Source: Kitasatospora sp. MAP12-44 (lineage in GTDB: Bacteria; Actinomycetota; Actinomycetes; Streptomycetales; Streptomycetaceae). From it: a DNA stretch of 64,000 bases. Of this stretch, positions 29,133-38,474 are shown piece by piece. A program made the position numbers and the translations under genes. The stretch's first letter is position 1. Each line of letters begins with the position of its first letter. The notes beneath the pieces are model-generated. The model saw only the letters and a list, made by a program, of their open reading frames with translations, was not told the origin of the DNA and searched no databases. The stretch is from assembly GCF_029892095.1 (NCBI RefSeq), contig NZ_JARZAE010000004.1, forward strand, positions 6,572,001-6,636,000, in the 5' to 3' direction.

Positions 29133-29464
29133 TGGACCGGCACGACCCCTACAGTCACGACGTTTCCGAGAGCCTCGACGGCTGGGGCAAGCCACTCGCT
29201 TCGGAGGACTCCACCAACTGCGTCGACGTAGCCGAGTTCCCCAACGGCGACATCTGGGTGGGCGACACCAAGCGTCCAGACCTCGACTACCTGGCCTTCA
29301 ACCAGGCTGAGCGCATCGCCGTGCTGCTGGAGATCGCTCTCGGCAAGGACCCGCGCTTCCACCTCGGCGAGAACGTCCGTCTCGCCGTCCTCAAGGCCCT
29401 GGAGACCGGCGACACCAGCATCGCCTTCGATGCCGCCCGCACGGAGATCACCTCCCTGGCCTGA
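29132..29464 (+). CDS. DUF397-like small protein, partner of the XRE regulator
   Basis: 110 residues with the DUF397 hallmark order: W-G-K ... S-T-N-C-V-D-V-A-E-F ... V-G-D-T-K ... Y-L-A-F. Its ATG overlaps the XRE stop (TGATG), so translation is coupled. The C-terminal 55 residues (from AERIAVLLEI) extend beyond the usual 60-70 residue DUF397 and form a predicted helical tail. Known pairs of this type act as regulator plus antagonist; that role is inferred. A 6-bp stem (GAACAG/CTGTTC, 29493-29511) follows 29 bases after the stop. Confidence 0.7.
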   Translation: MDRHDPYSHDVSESLDGWGKPLASEDSTNCVDVAEFPNGDIWVGDTKRPDLDYLAFNQAERIAVLLEIALGKDPRFHLGENVRLAVLKALETGDTSIAFDAARTEITSLA

Positions 29465-29575
29465 GCACCCCACCCCACCCCGCGAAGCCCCCGAACAGCC
29501 TCCTCCTGTTCGAGCATCCCCTCACCGGAGTTGCGCGAGTACACGCGCGTTGTCCTACCGGCGGCGGACCGAGCC

Positions 29576-29613
29576 GCGACGGCTACGGCTACGGCTACGG
29601 CTACGGCTACGGC
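29576..29613. repeat. GGCTAC hexamer microsatellite at a stop codon
   Basis: Five to six tandem copies of the hexamer GGCTAC lie at about 29576-29613. Read on the minus strand each unit is GTAGCC, and the in-frame TAG of one unit is the stop codon of the peptidase gene at 29607. Because the unit is six bases, all further units repeat the same stop, so copy-number change would not alter the protein. It is not a CRISPR array. Confidence 0.8.
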
Positions 29614-30923
29614 TCGCGGAGCATGAGCCTGTCGTAGAAGTCGAGCTCGGCCAGCAGCGCGCGCTCCAGCGCGGCCGGCGCGGACAGGTAGTGGCCGACG
29701 CCCTCCAGGAACAGGGCCTCGTGGGGGCGGCCGAGTGCCGTGAGGTCGTTGGAGAGTCGGCGGGTGTCGTCGACTGCGGCGATCTCGTCGGCCGTTCCGT
29801 GGATCAGCAGGACCGGCACGCGGACAGCCTCCGCGCGGACCTCCCCGGCCGGGCCGGCCAGGATCGCCGCGTGGGGCCGTTGGAAGCGCGGGACGGCTTT
29901 CTCCCAGCGTGCCGGGTCGATGATCGCGGAGGTGGCGGTCGCTGCGGTGAACGGGCCCTGGCGGCAGGCGGCCTGCAGCGCGGTGTAGCCGCCGGCGCTG
30001 GCTCCGGTGATGAAGACGGCGTCTCGCCGCACCCGGCCGCTCTCCAGCAGCTGGCGGGCGACGGTTGCGCAGTCCTCGACGTCGTACTCGCCCCAATGGC
30101 CGTGCAGGGACTGCCGGAAGGCCCTGCCCTGGCCGGTGCTGCCGCGGTAGGCCACCTCTGCGACGGCAAAGCCGCGACTGACGAAGAACTGCACGGCCCA
30201 GTCCAGGCGCAAGGGGACGTCGTCGGTGGGCCCCGGGTGGGCGCGCACGATCAGCGGAGCGGGGAACCCACCGTCGGGCTGGTGCAGCAGGTAGCGGATG
30301 GACAGCTCACCCGAGCGGGCGGTGCGGATGACCGGAGGCGAAGCGGTTGCCGGGGCAGGGACGCCGCCGATGCTGGGGCCGACCGGCAGCGCCGGAGTCC
30401 CGTCCGGTTCGCCGAGGTCGATCACGCGCACGGACGGTCGGCTGGTCGGGGTTGACCCGATAAGGAACACCTGATGGCCAAGAGCAGCGACGTAGGGCTT
30501 GATCGAGGTCAGGTCGGTGGCGTGCCGGAGCAGCAGCCCGTCGCGGTCGACGGTTGCCAGCTCGGCGCGGATGCCGTCGTGGATGGTCAGCACGATCTGC
30601 CCGAAGTCGGTGAAGGCGTACGACCTGTACCCGCCCTCCCACGGTGCGGGCGCGCAGTCGGCGTCCACCCACTGGGCGTCGGCGGCGACCGCGAAAGAGC
30701 CGCCACCGTACGCGTGGAGCCAGCCGCCCACCGACACTCCGGGCGGCGTCTGCGCCTGGGCCGGGCCGGATGGGCTCGCGCGCATCAACCGGCGGGCCCC
30801 GCCCAGGTCGGGATCGGACTGGATCCACCACAGGAAACCGTCCGCAGTGAGTAGTTCATCGTGCGACACCTGCTTGCGCGCCACCCACTTCGCCGCGAGC
30901 GGCCCGCCGTTCTCCCCGGTCAT
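29607..30923 (-). CDS. S9-family (prolyl oligopeptidase-like) serine peptidase
   Basis: The C-terminal alpha/beta-hydrolase domain carries the full triad: GASAGGY (Ser), LIHGTADE (Asp) and GVGHYL (His). The N-terminal half is a shortened beta-propeller-like region, and the total of about 438 residues is well below the usual 600-700 of acyl-aminoacyl peptidases, so several propeller blades seem missing. The chosen start is the ATG at 30923 (MTGENGG), and in-frame ATGs at 30971 and 31028 are possible. No signal peptide is seen, so it is probably cytosolic. The stop falls in the hexamer repeat. Confidence 0.8.
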   Translation of the reverse strand: MTGENGGPLAAKWVARKQVSHDELLTADGFLWWIQSDPDLGGARRLMRASPSGPAQAQTPPGVSVGGWLHAYGGGSFAVAADAQWVDADCAPAPWEGGYRSYAFTDFGQIVLTIHDGIRAELATVDRDGLLLRHATDLTSIKPYVAALGHQVFLIGSTPTSRPSVRVIDLGEPDGTPALPVGPSIGGVPAPATASPPVIRTARSGELSIRYLLHQPDGGFPAPLIVRAHPGPTDDVPLRLDWAVQFFVSRGFAVAEVAYRGSTGQGRAFRQSLHGHWGEYDVEDCATVARQLLESGRVRRDAVFITGASAGGYTALQAACRQGPFTAATATSAIIDPARWEKAVPRFQRPHAAILAGPAGEVRAEAVRVPVLLIHGTADEIAAVDDTRRLSNDLTALGRPHEALFLEGVGHYLSAPAALERALLAELDFYDRLMLREP

Positions 30924-31040
30924 CGGTTCCCCTCGGCCGTCGATGTACCCGGGCTCGAAGGCTACCCGCATGGTCGTCCGGTGCTGGACGAACCGCTCGC
31001 GGCTGCGACCCATCGGCCACCACCCCACAGCGCGCCAAAT

Positions 31041-31721
31041 TCAGGCGGCAGTCCGGGCGGTGATGAGCAACGTGCCCAGGGCGCCCCGTTCCGGCGAGGG
31101 GATCACCCGCGTGCGGACGTCGGTGAAGCCGTGCCGTTTGAGGAGGTCACCCCACTGCTCGGGGGTGTGCTGCCAGCGCAGGACGATCAGTTCGTCCTCG
31201 CGGCCTTCCAGCCACGTGCCGGCCATCTGCTGCGCGCCGTACTGGTCCGGGCTCGGCTCGCGATGGGAGAACGCGAAGACGCCTTCGGGAGCGAGCCTCT
31301 TGGCGATCCGGGGGAACAGCTCGTCGGGGTCGGTGAACCAGACGGCGCCCCAGGTGGAGTAGATCGCGTCGAAGAGCCGGCCGTCCTGGTCGAGGAAGTC
31401 GAGAGCGTCGGCGTGGATGAACTCCAAGGTGGGAAGGTCCGCCCAGAACCCGCGGGCGCGCTCGACCTGGACGGCGGAGAAGTCCACGGCGGTGACCTCG
31501 ATGCCGTTGCGGGCCAGGAAGGCGGCGTTCTCACCCTCGGCGGGTCCCAGGTCCAGCGCGGTCTTCGGCTCTCCCAGGATCTCCGCACCGGGGGCGCCGT
31601 CGTCCAGTCCGGTCCAGTCGAACCGGGTGGCGCACGGCCGCTGCGTCCGTTGCGGCCGGTACTTGTCCCAGTACTGCGGGGCGGTCGTGGGCGCGCTGTG
31701 CTCAGGGGGCGCAAGACTCAT
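31041..31721 (-). CDS. Class I SAM-dependent methyltransferase
   Basis: The 226-residue protein has a Rossmann methyltransferase core: ALDLGPAEGENAAFLA (motif I), VTAVDFSAVQVERAR (acidic motif II), and DALDFL then FDAIYSTWGAV. The acceptor is unknown. The last 31 codons are duplicated as a broken copy at 37.0 kb (see the pseudogene there). The gene is 132 bp downstream of the glycine-rich-domain-like gene, with a terminator between them, and 12 bp upstream of the longest possible start of the peptidase gene. Confidence 0.85.
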   Translation of the reverse strand: MSLAPPEHSAPTTAPQYWDKYRPQRTQRPCATRFDWTGLDDGAPGAEILGEPKTALDLGPAEGENAAFLARNGIEVTAVDFSAVQVERARGFWADLPTLEFIHADALDFLDQDGRLFDAIYSTWGAVWFTDPDELFPRIAKRLAPEGVFAFSHREPSPDQYGAQQMAGTWLEGREDELIVLRWQHTPEQWGDLLKRHGFTDVRTRVIPSPERGALGTLLITARTAA

Positions 31722-31788
31722 GTCGCGGAACGCTACTCACACCTCCTCTTGATCGCCAATTCGCCTGGTTTTAGTCGGATTTGATCGC

Positions 31789-31838
31789 AAAAAGGGCATG
31801 CCGAAGGCCGACCGCCCACAGAGGGAGGCCGGGCCTTC
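31789..31838 (-). terminator. Rho-independent terminator of the glycine-rich-domain-like gene
   Basis: On the minus strand GAAGGCC (31838-31832) and GGCCTTC (31809-31803) flank further pairing GC-rich sequence. A five-T run follows (A-run at 31789-31793 on the plus strand). It begins 15 bases after the stop at 31854. This is one of the few terminators here with a clear T-tract. Confidence 0.75.
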
Positions 31839-31853
31839 AGCGCACTCAGCCGT

Positions 31854-32282
31854 TCAGTGGCACTTCTGCCCCGGCGCGCACGGCGAGCACTTCGCTGCGT
31901 CCTTCTCCCACAGCGGCCAGTCGACCGCGAAGCCGAAGGCGGCGATGACCTCGGCGGTTCGCATCACCGTGCCGTCGGCCTTGCGGTCGATGTAGGGGAT
32001 GTGGTCGAGGAACTTCCCGTAGTGGCGGTCGCAGAACTCGCGGTAGATCTTGGTGTCGAGGATGAGCTGGTGCACGCCCTCGTCGACCAGTTCCCCGCAT
32101 CCCACCCCCACGACGTCTGACTGCATGACGGTGATGAGATAGGCGACGGCCTGGCAGAACACACGCTCCGCCATGACGATGTCCCAGTCGTGGTGGTCGC
32201 GGGTGAGGAGCTGGATCTCTCGCTCCCACTCCTGCGGGGAGAGGTAGGTGTGCGGGTCGCGGGTGACGGTCGGTGCAGCCAT
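31854..32282 (-). CDS. Glycine-rich-domain-containing-protein-like (GRDP-type) hypothetical protein
   Basis: From the ATG at 32282 (GGAGG six bases upstream) the product is 142 residues. The core VDEGVHQLILDTKIYREFC ... GKFLDHIPY matches the plant/bacterial glycine-rich domain protein pattern (VDxxWHxxILDTxxYxxFC ... FxHHxP), with the usual Trp-His replaced by Val-His. The C-terminus is Cys-rich (KCSPCAPGQKCH) and may bind metal. Function is unknown. Part of this gene recurs at 37.1 kb. Confidence 0.6.
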   Translation of the reverse strand: MAAPTVTRDPHTYLSPQEWEREIQLLTRDHHDWDIVMAERVFCQAVAYLITVMQSDVVGVGCGELVDEGVHQLILDTKIYREFCDRHYGKFLDHIPYIDRKADGTVMRTAEVIAAFGFAVDWPLWEKDAAKCSPCAPGQKCH

Positions 32283-32605
32283 GGTGCCCTCCGATACCTT
32301 CGGTCGGATGGTGCTGGGCCGCCCGGGGATTCCCGACGGAGTTGGCTCCCTGTCAGCTCCCGGGCGACTGCTACGACGGTAGGGAGCAACACCGGGGGCT
32401 CTCAACGAAGTTGCACGGGACGTCGGCCTGCTCCTCCGCCGCTTCCTCAACGCCGTGATTCGCACCAGGACAACGGCGGCCCGCTGAGTGTCCGAAAGTG
32501 AGCTCTGGTCGATCTGGTGGCCTTGCGCAGTCCGTGGGACGCCCGCGAGGCTGGGTGAAACTCTGTCGGCAACTCTTCTTCTCCGCCTGCAGGAAGGTTC
32601 CGCTC
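32283..32605. other. Intergenic region without a supported gene
   Basis: This 323-base stretch separates two divergent genes. It must hold promoters for both. I see no convincing start-codon/RBS pair, no RNA gene and no strong palindrome. Overlapping frames on both strands lack family features. Confidence 0.6.
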
Positions 32606-34048
32606 GTGCCGCCTTCGTCGACCTCCCCGCTGCTGAAGTACCGCACTTCCACCAGCCCGGCGCCGCTGCAGGCGGATGCCGACTTCCCCACCCCGGCCAC
32701 CATCAACCTGGCCGTCCTGCCCGGGAACCAGGCCGTTCACTGCTCCCGCATCGAGATCGCCGTGCCGGCGGACGACACCCGCGATCGGGCGTACTTCGCC
32801 CAGGCGCCGGTGCCTGCCAGCAGCAGCAGTGACTGGACCTTCTCGGTCCGGAAGGACACCGGGCAGAAGTTGAAACTCCCCGGGGCTCCTGTGGGCTCGT
32901 ACTACCTCATCACTTTCCAGCTGCAGAACCCGCAGCGAGACCTGATCAACTACCCGCTGAACTTCGGTCTCAGCGGCAGTCTGCTCTCCTCCGGCGGCCC
33001 GCTCACCTACCGCATCCTGGAGCGCTCGAAGACCTCCGCGGGTGCCGGCTACACGCAGAAGTACAGCAGGCGGACCCTGACGGTCGTCGAACCCGCCTTC
33101 TACCTGCACAGCTTCCTGGCCCGGGGCAGCCAGGCCGCGACTAGCGCGCCGCTGACGAGCTTCACCTCCGGTGGCCCCATCCACCTCACCTGGGAGAGCA
33201 ACGGCACCGACTTCCAGCTGTACGACGGCAAATCCAGCAGCCCCATCCAGCAGGGTTCCGCCACGTCCTTCAGCCTCCCGAACGGCATTTTCAGCGACAC
33301 CACGTTCATCGTCGCGGCAACCGTGCTCTCGGGGTCCCAGGGAGCCGCCAACGGCTTCACCCCGGTCTACCAGTACGCCACTCTCACGCTCACCGTCCCC
33401 AATCCCACCCTGGACTCACTGACCGTGCGCGGCGGCATCGCCGCCCAGTCCACGGTGATCGTGAACGGACCGCTGTACGCCAACGACAACCTCGCCGTCA
33501 GTGAGGGCGGGCGAACGAAGTTCTCCACGGTCGGCGTCACCGGGGCCCGCGTCCTGGGGGACCTCTCCGCCGACTACCAGCTCAGTGTCACGGGAACCCT
33601 CGTCGCGAACGGCTTCCTCGTCGCCAACAGCAACGTCATCGTCAGTGAGGGCGGGCGAACGAAGTTCTCCTCGGTCAACGTCAACGGGCTCCGCGTCGTG
33701 GGAGAGCTCACCGCCGAGTCCAGCCTCAGCGTCGCGGGAGACCTGGTGGCAAACGGCGTGCTCCATGCCAACAGGGACATCAACGTCAGCGACGGCGGCA
33801 CCACGAAGTTCACCACGGTTGGCGTCAACGGCCTCCGCGTGACGAGAGAGCTCGCCGCCAAGTCCGGACTCAGCGTCGAGGGAGACCTGGTGGCGCACGG
33901 CGTGCTCTATGCCAACAGGGACATCAACGTGGGCTACGGCGGTACCACGAAGTTCACCACGGTCGGCGCCAACGGCCTCCGGGTGACCAAGGACCTCACC
34001 GCCGAGGGCGAGCTTTACGCCAAGAAGGGCGTCAAAAAGTCGCCGTGA
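32606..34048 (+). CDS. Repeat-containing hypothetical protein, beta-solenoid-like C-terminus
   Basis: I chose the GTG at 32606, preceded by AGGAAGG nine bases upstream, giving 480 residues; a longer frame has no RBS. There is no signal peptide. The N-terminal 270 residues appear beta-rich (for example SYYLITFQLQNPQ and PIHLTWESNGTDF). The C-terminal part holds four repeats; three are exactly 48 residues (144 bp) apart, starting at 33581, 33725 and 33869, with the first at about 33419. Each has the core VSEGGRTKF-(S/T)-(S/T)-V-x-V-x-G-x-R-V followed by L-(S/T)-A ... LSV-x-G-(D/T)-LVA. Such periodic Gly/Val/Asn repeats resemble bactofilin-like or fibre beta-solenoids. Function is not recognised. 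Confidence 0.65.
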   Translation: MPPSSTSPLLKYRTSTSPAPLQADADFPTPATINLAVLPGNQAVHCSRIEIAVPADDTRDRAYFAQAPVPASSSSDWTFSVRKDTGQKLKLPGAPVGSYYLITFQLQNPQRDLINYPLNFGLSGSLLSSGGPLTYRILERSKTSAGAGYTQKYSRRTLTVVEPAFYLHSFLARGSQAATSAPLTSFTSGGPIHLTWESNGTDFQLYDGKSSSPIQQGSATSFSLPNGIFSDTTFIVAATVLSGSQGAANGFTPVYQYATLTLTVPNPTLDSLTVRGGIAAQSTVIVNGPLYANDNLAVSEGGRTKFSTVGVTGARVLGDLSADYQLSVTGTLVANGFLVANSNVIVSEGGRTKFSSVNVNGLRVVGELTAESSLSVAGDLVANGVLHANRDINVSDGGTTKFTTVGVNGLRVTRELAAKSGLSVEGDLVAHGVLYANRDINVGYGGTTKFTTVGANGLRVTKDLTAEGELYAKKGVKKSP

Positions 34049-34119
34049 GTACGGTGAAGCGGTAGTAGTACTTCGAGCCGCGACTTGGAGGTCGCGCAGA
34101 CGTTGTGTACGGGGCCCGG

Positions 34120-36327
34120 TCAACGGCGGGCCAACGCCGCGACCTCCCAGCCGAAGCCCACCACCAACCGACCATCCGGCACCACGGCCAGCGCGCAGAC
34201 CCGCAGCGGGAACACCAACTCCGGCCCGACCTGGCCGCCGGTGGTCAGGTCCCAGACCCGTACCGTGCAATCGTCGCCGCCGGTGATCGCCACGGGGCGG
34301 CCGTCGATCACCGTCGTCGCCACGGCGTTCACATCGTCGGTGTGGCCGGTGAGGGGTTGGCCGATCTGCCGACCTGCCGTCAGGTCCCAGAGCCGCACCG
34401 TGCCGTCTTCGCCGCCGGTGACCGCGACGGGGCGGCCGTCGATCACCGTCGTCGTCACGGTGTTCACATCGTCGGTGTGGCCGGTGAGGGGTTGGCCGAT
34501 CTGCCGACCTGCCGTCAGGTCCCAGACCCGCACCGTGCCGTCTTCGCCGCCGGTGACCGCCACGAGGCGGCCGTCGACCACCGTCGTTGCCACCGCGTTG
34601 ACATCGCCCATGTGACCCGTCAGGGGCTCGCCGATCTGCTGACCCGCAGGCAGGTCCCAGACTCGTACGCCATCGAAGCTGCCGGTGATCGCTACAGGGC
34701 GGCCGCCGACCACTGCCGTCGCCACCGCCACCACCCAGCCGTCGTGACCCGCAAACGGCTCACCCACCGGGTCGCCTGCGGTCAGGTCCCACACTCGCGC
34801 CGTCGCATCCTGGCAGCCGGCAATCGCGTGGGGACGGCTGTCGACCACCGCCGTCGCCACCGCCCACACCAAGTCGTCCTGGCCGGTGAGGTACCGGCCG
34901 ATCTGCCGACCGGTGGTCAGATCCCATACCCGCACGGTCCCGTCAGCACTGCCGGTGACCGCGACGGGACGGCCGTCGACCACCGCCGTCGCCGTCGCCA
35001 CCACCCAGCAGGTGTGGGCGGTGAGCGGCTCACCCACCTGGCCTCCTGAGCTCAGGTCCCACACCCGCACCATCCCGTCCTGACTGCCGGCGATCACGTG
35101 GGGCCGGCCGTCCAGCACCGCCGTCGCCATCGCCCGCACCTTGTCGGTAGGGCCGATCACCGGCTCGCCGACCTGCTTGCCCGTGGCCGGATCCCACACC
35201 CGGAGCGTCCAGTCCTCGCCTCCGCTGACGATGCAGGGGCGGCCTTCGATCGTTGTGGTGACCACCGACAACACCCAGCCGTCGTGGCCGGTGAGCGGTT
35301 CGCCGATCTGCTCGCGCGTGGTCAGGTCCCATACCCGCACGGTCTCGTCATGGCCACCGGTGACCGCGACGGGACGGCCGTCGACCACCCCCGTCGCCAC
35401 CGCTCGCACCCCCTCCTTGTGGCCGGTGAGCGGCTCGCCGATCTGCTCGCCGGTGGTCAAGTCCCATACCCGCACGGTCTCGTCGTGGCTGCCGGTGACC
35501 GCGACGGGACGGCCGTCGAGCACTGCCGTCGCCACCGAGTACACAGCAGAGGTGTGGCCGGTGAGCGGTTCGCCGATCTGCTCGCGCGTGGTCAGGTCCC
35601 ACACCCGCACCGTCTCATCGCCGCCGCTGGTGATCGCGACGGGACGGCCGTCGAGCAACGCCGTCGCCACCGTCGCCACCGCAGCTGTGTGGCCGGTGAG
35701 GGGTTGGCCGATCTGCCGGCCGGTGGTCAGGTCCCATATCCGCACGGTCCGGTCAGAACTGCCGGTGACGGCCACGGGGCGGCCGTCGAGCACCGCCGTC
35801 GCCACCGCGCACACCTCGCCGGTGTGGGCGGCGAGGGGTTGGCCGATCTGCCGGCCGGTGGTCAGGTCCCATACCCGCGCGGTCCGGTCAGAACTGCCGG
35901 TGATGGCCACGGGGCGGCCGTCGACCACCGCTGTCGCCACCGCCAGCAACGGTTCGGTGTGGGCGGTCGGAATACGACGCAGGGACCGGTCGAGCTGGGA
36001 GCCGGTGGCCCACTCGACGCCCCACGCTGCGGCGGGTTCGTCCTCCACCGGTACCGCGGTGATCCGTGCCGACAGCTCCCGGTCCCCGTAACGGGCCGCG
36101 TCCAGCGCCAGCAGCTGTCGGCGTACCCCCGCAGTGACGTCACGATGCAGGTGTGTCGAGGCGCGGTACACCGACGCGGTCAATCGCGCCGCCGGACCCG
36201 ACGCCGCATCCAGCAACGCCATCACCGATCCCGGGTCCGCGTTCACCAGGAACCCCGGATCGGCCAACTGCCCAACGGACACGGCGGATTCAGCACTCGG
36301 ACGGATGTCCCGCAGATCATCAGACAT
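34120..36327 (-). CDS. WD40 repeat protein with about 13 near-identical repeats
   Basis: From the ATG at 36327 (MSDDLRD) the product is 735 residues. An N-terminal alpha-helical region of about 120 residues of unknown type precedes 13 WD40 repeats and a partial fourteenth. Each repeat reads roughly HT-x-x-V-x-A-V-A-T-A-V-x-D-G-R-P-V-A-V-T-G-(S/G)-x-D-x-T-V-R-V-W-D-L-T. Thirteen to fourteen blades suggest two stacked seven-bladed propellers. No kinase, caspase or NACHT domain is seen. The DNA is highly repetitive, so unequal recombination could change repeat number. The start has only a weak RBS; frames upstream look non-coding. Confidence 0.85.
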   Translation of the reverse strand: MSDDLRDIRPSAESAVSVGQLADPGFLVNADPGSVMALLDAASGPAARLTASVYRASTHLHRDVTAGVRRQLLALDAARYGDRELSARITAVPVEDEPAAAWGVEWATGSQLDRSLRRIPTAHTEPLLAVATAVVDGRPVAITGSSDRTARVWDLTTGRQIGQPLAAHTGEVCAVATAVLDGRPVAVTGSSDRTVRIWDLTTGRQIGQPLTGHTAAVATVATALLDGRPVAITSGGDETVRVWDLTTREQIGEPLTGHTSAVYSVATAVLDGRPVAVTGSHDETVRVWDLTTGEQIGEPLTGHKEGVRAVATGVVDGRPVAVTGGHDETVRVWDLTTREQIGEPLTGHDGWVLSVVTTTIEGRPCIVSGGEDWTLRVWDPATGKQVGEPVIGPTDKVRAMATAVLDGRPHVIAGSQDGMVRVWDLSSGGQVGEPLTAHTCWVVATATAVVDGRPVAVTGSADGTVRVWDLTTGRQIGRYLTGQDDLVWAVATAVVDSRPHAIAGCQDATARVWDLTAGDPVGEPFAGHDGWVVAVATAVVGGRPVAITGSFDGVRVWDLPAGQQIGEPLTGHMGDVNAVATTVVDGRLVAVTGGEDGTVRVWDLTAGRQIGQPLTGHTDDVNTVTTTVIDGRPVAVTGGEDGTVRLWDLTAGRQIGQPLTGHTDDVNAVATTVIDGRPVAITGGDDCTVRVWDLTTGGQVGPELVFPLRVCALAVVPDGRLVVGFGWEVAALARR

Positions 36328-36481
36328 GACCGGCACAGTAGCCGTACCCAGCACCGCAGCACCGCAGCACCGAGACATACGACAGCCAGAACCCCCGCCT
36401 GCACATGGCAGGGCACCGCCAGGACGCGAGCGCAGGCACACGACGGCCGCAAACCGCACCAAGAGCCCACTGGGTGAGCTG

Positions 36482-36919
36482 TCAGCTCGTGCTGAGTGGC
36501 GCGGTCTGCTCAGCGTCGAGCTGGTGGTCAGCCCAGACGTAGCTTTCGGGAAGCAGGTCGGTGATGGAAACGGTCCGGAGGCGGTCGTCCGCACCGACGA
36601 TGACCTTGAGGGTCGGGAAGTAGTCGAGGAGGGCCTGGCGGCATCGACCGCACGGGGGAACGACACCCCGATCGCGGTCGCCCACGGCGACGATCGTGTC
36701 CAGCTCGTAGACGCCTTGGGCGGCTGCCGCGCCGATGAGGACCAGCTCGGCGCAGGGGCCTCCCGTGAAGTGGTAGGCGTTCACCGCGGTGACGATCCGG
36801 CCGTCCAGGGCGCGGGCCGCGGCAGCCATCGTGTGGTTGTCGCCCCGGCAGCGGGTGCGCGCGACGTGGGCCGCGGCCTGGATGAGTTCGTGGTCGACGT
36901 CGTGGGTCTGCGTGGTCAT
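36482..36919 (-). CDS. Cytidine-deaminase-fold enzyme, blasticidin S deaminase-like
   Basis: The 145-residue zinc enzyme has the CDA motifs CAE (Cys plus catalytic Glu) in YHFTGGPCAELVLIG and PCGRCRQ with two zinc cysteines. From recall, the fungal blasticidin S deaminase (BSD) has VNVYHFTGGPCAELVVLG, then GNENRGILSPCGRCRQ, then LLPSGYVW; this protein has VNAYHFTGGPCAELVLIG, GDRDRGVVPPCGRCRQ and LLPESYVW. Length matches (about 130 for BSD). It may deaminate an aminoacyl-nucleoside antibiotic or a pyrimidine nucleoside. Substrate is inferred from motif likeness only. It is a single gene with its own promoter region. Confidence 0.8.
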   Translation of the reverse strand: MTTQTHDVDHELIQAAAHVARTRCRGDNHTMAAAARALDGRIVTAVNAYHFTGGPCAELVLIGAAAAQGVYELDTIVAVGDRDRGVVPPCGRCRQALLDYFPTLKVIVGADDRLRTVSITDLLPESYVWADHQLDAEQTAPLSTS

Positions 36920-36999
36920 CGTCCCTGCCTTCGTTTGGTGTCAGGAGACGTTGACCCGAGTGACGATGGTGCGCAAGCGAATATCGTCGGGCTCCTTCA

Positions 37000-37155
37000 T
37001 CAGGCCGCGGTCCGGGCGGTGATGAGCAGTGTGCCCAGGGCGCCCCGTTCCGGCGAGGGGATCACCCGCGTGCGGACGTCGGGGAACCCGTACCGCTTGG
37101 TGAAGCCGTGCCGCTTGATAGTGGCGGTCGCAGAACTCGCGGTAGATCTTGGTGA
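37000..37155 (-). pseudogene. Broken chimeric copy of the methyltransferase / glycine-rich-domain-like gene pair
   Basis: The interval 37000-37110 is nearly identical to the last about 95 bp of the methyltransferase gene (31041-31140), including its stop, but has a short internal duplication (HGFTKRYGF). Adjoining bases 37117-37155 match 32020-32058, an internal piece of the glycine-rich-domain-like gene. The fragments keep the same order and strand as the intact pair. No full product is possible. This looks like a duplicated segment followed by internal deletion. Confidence 0.8.
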
Positions 37156-37157
37156 TT

Positions 37158-37199
37158 GCATGACGGCCCGACTCCCTTGGGGGAGTCGGGCCGTCATGC
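37158..37199. terminator. Perfect 19-bp hairpin downstream of the P450 gene
   Basis: GCATGACGGCCCGACTCCC (37158-37176) pairs exactly with GGGAGTCGGGCCGTCATGC (37181-37199) around a TTGG loop. It begins 21 bp beyond the P450 stop and ends the polyketide operon, insulating it from the deaminase region. Confidence 0.85.
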
Positions 37200-37220
37200 G
37201 CGAGTCGGGAGTGAGTGGGT

Positions 37221-38457
<1,237 letters not shown>

Positions 38458-38474
<17 letters not shown>

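Noticed and set aside
29576-29613. Hexamer run as a CRISPR
   Set aside because: Unit is six bases with no spacers.
34200-35990. Repeated DNA considered as a CRISPR or satellite array
   Set aside because: The repeats are about 135 bp, coding and fit WD40 blades in frame.
34105-36477. Plus-strand frames opposite the WD40 gene
   Set aside because: His/Arg-rich shadow translations of the repeats without any recognisable domain.
36328-36666. N-terminal extension of the WD40 protein
   Set aside because: Ser/Arg/Pro-rich, overlaps the deaminase gene and looks non-coding.
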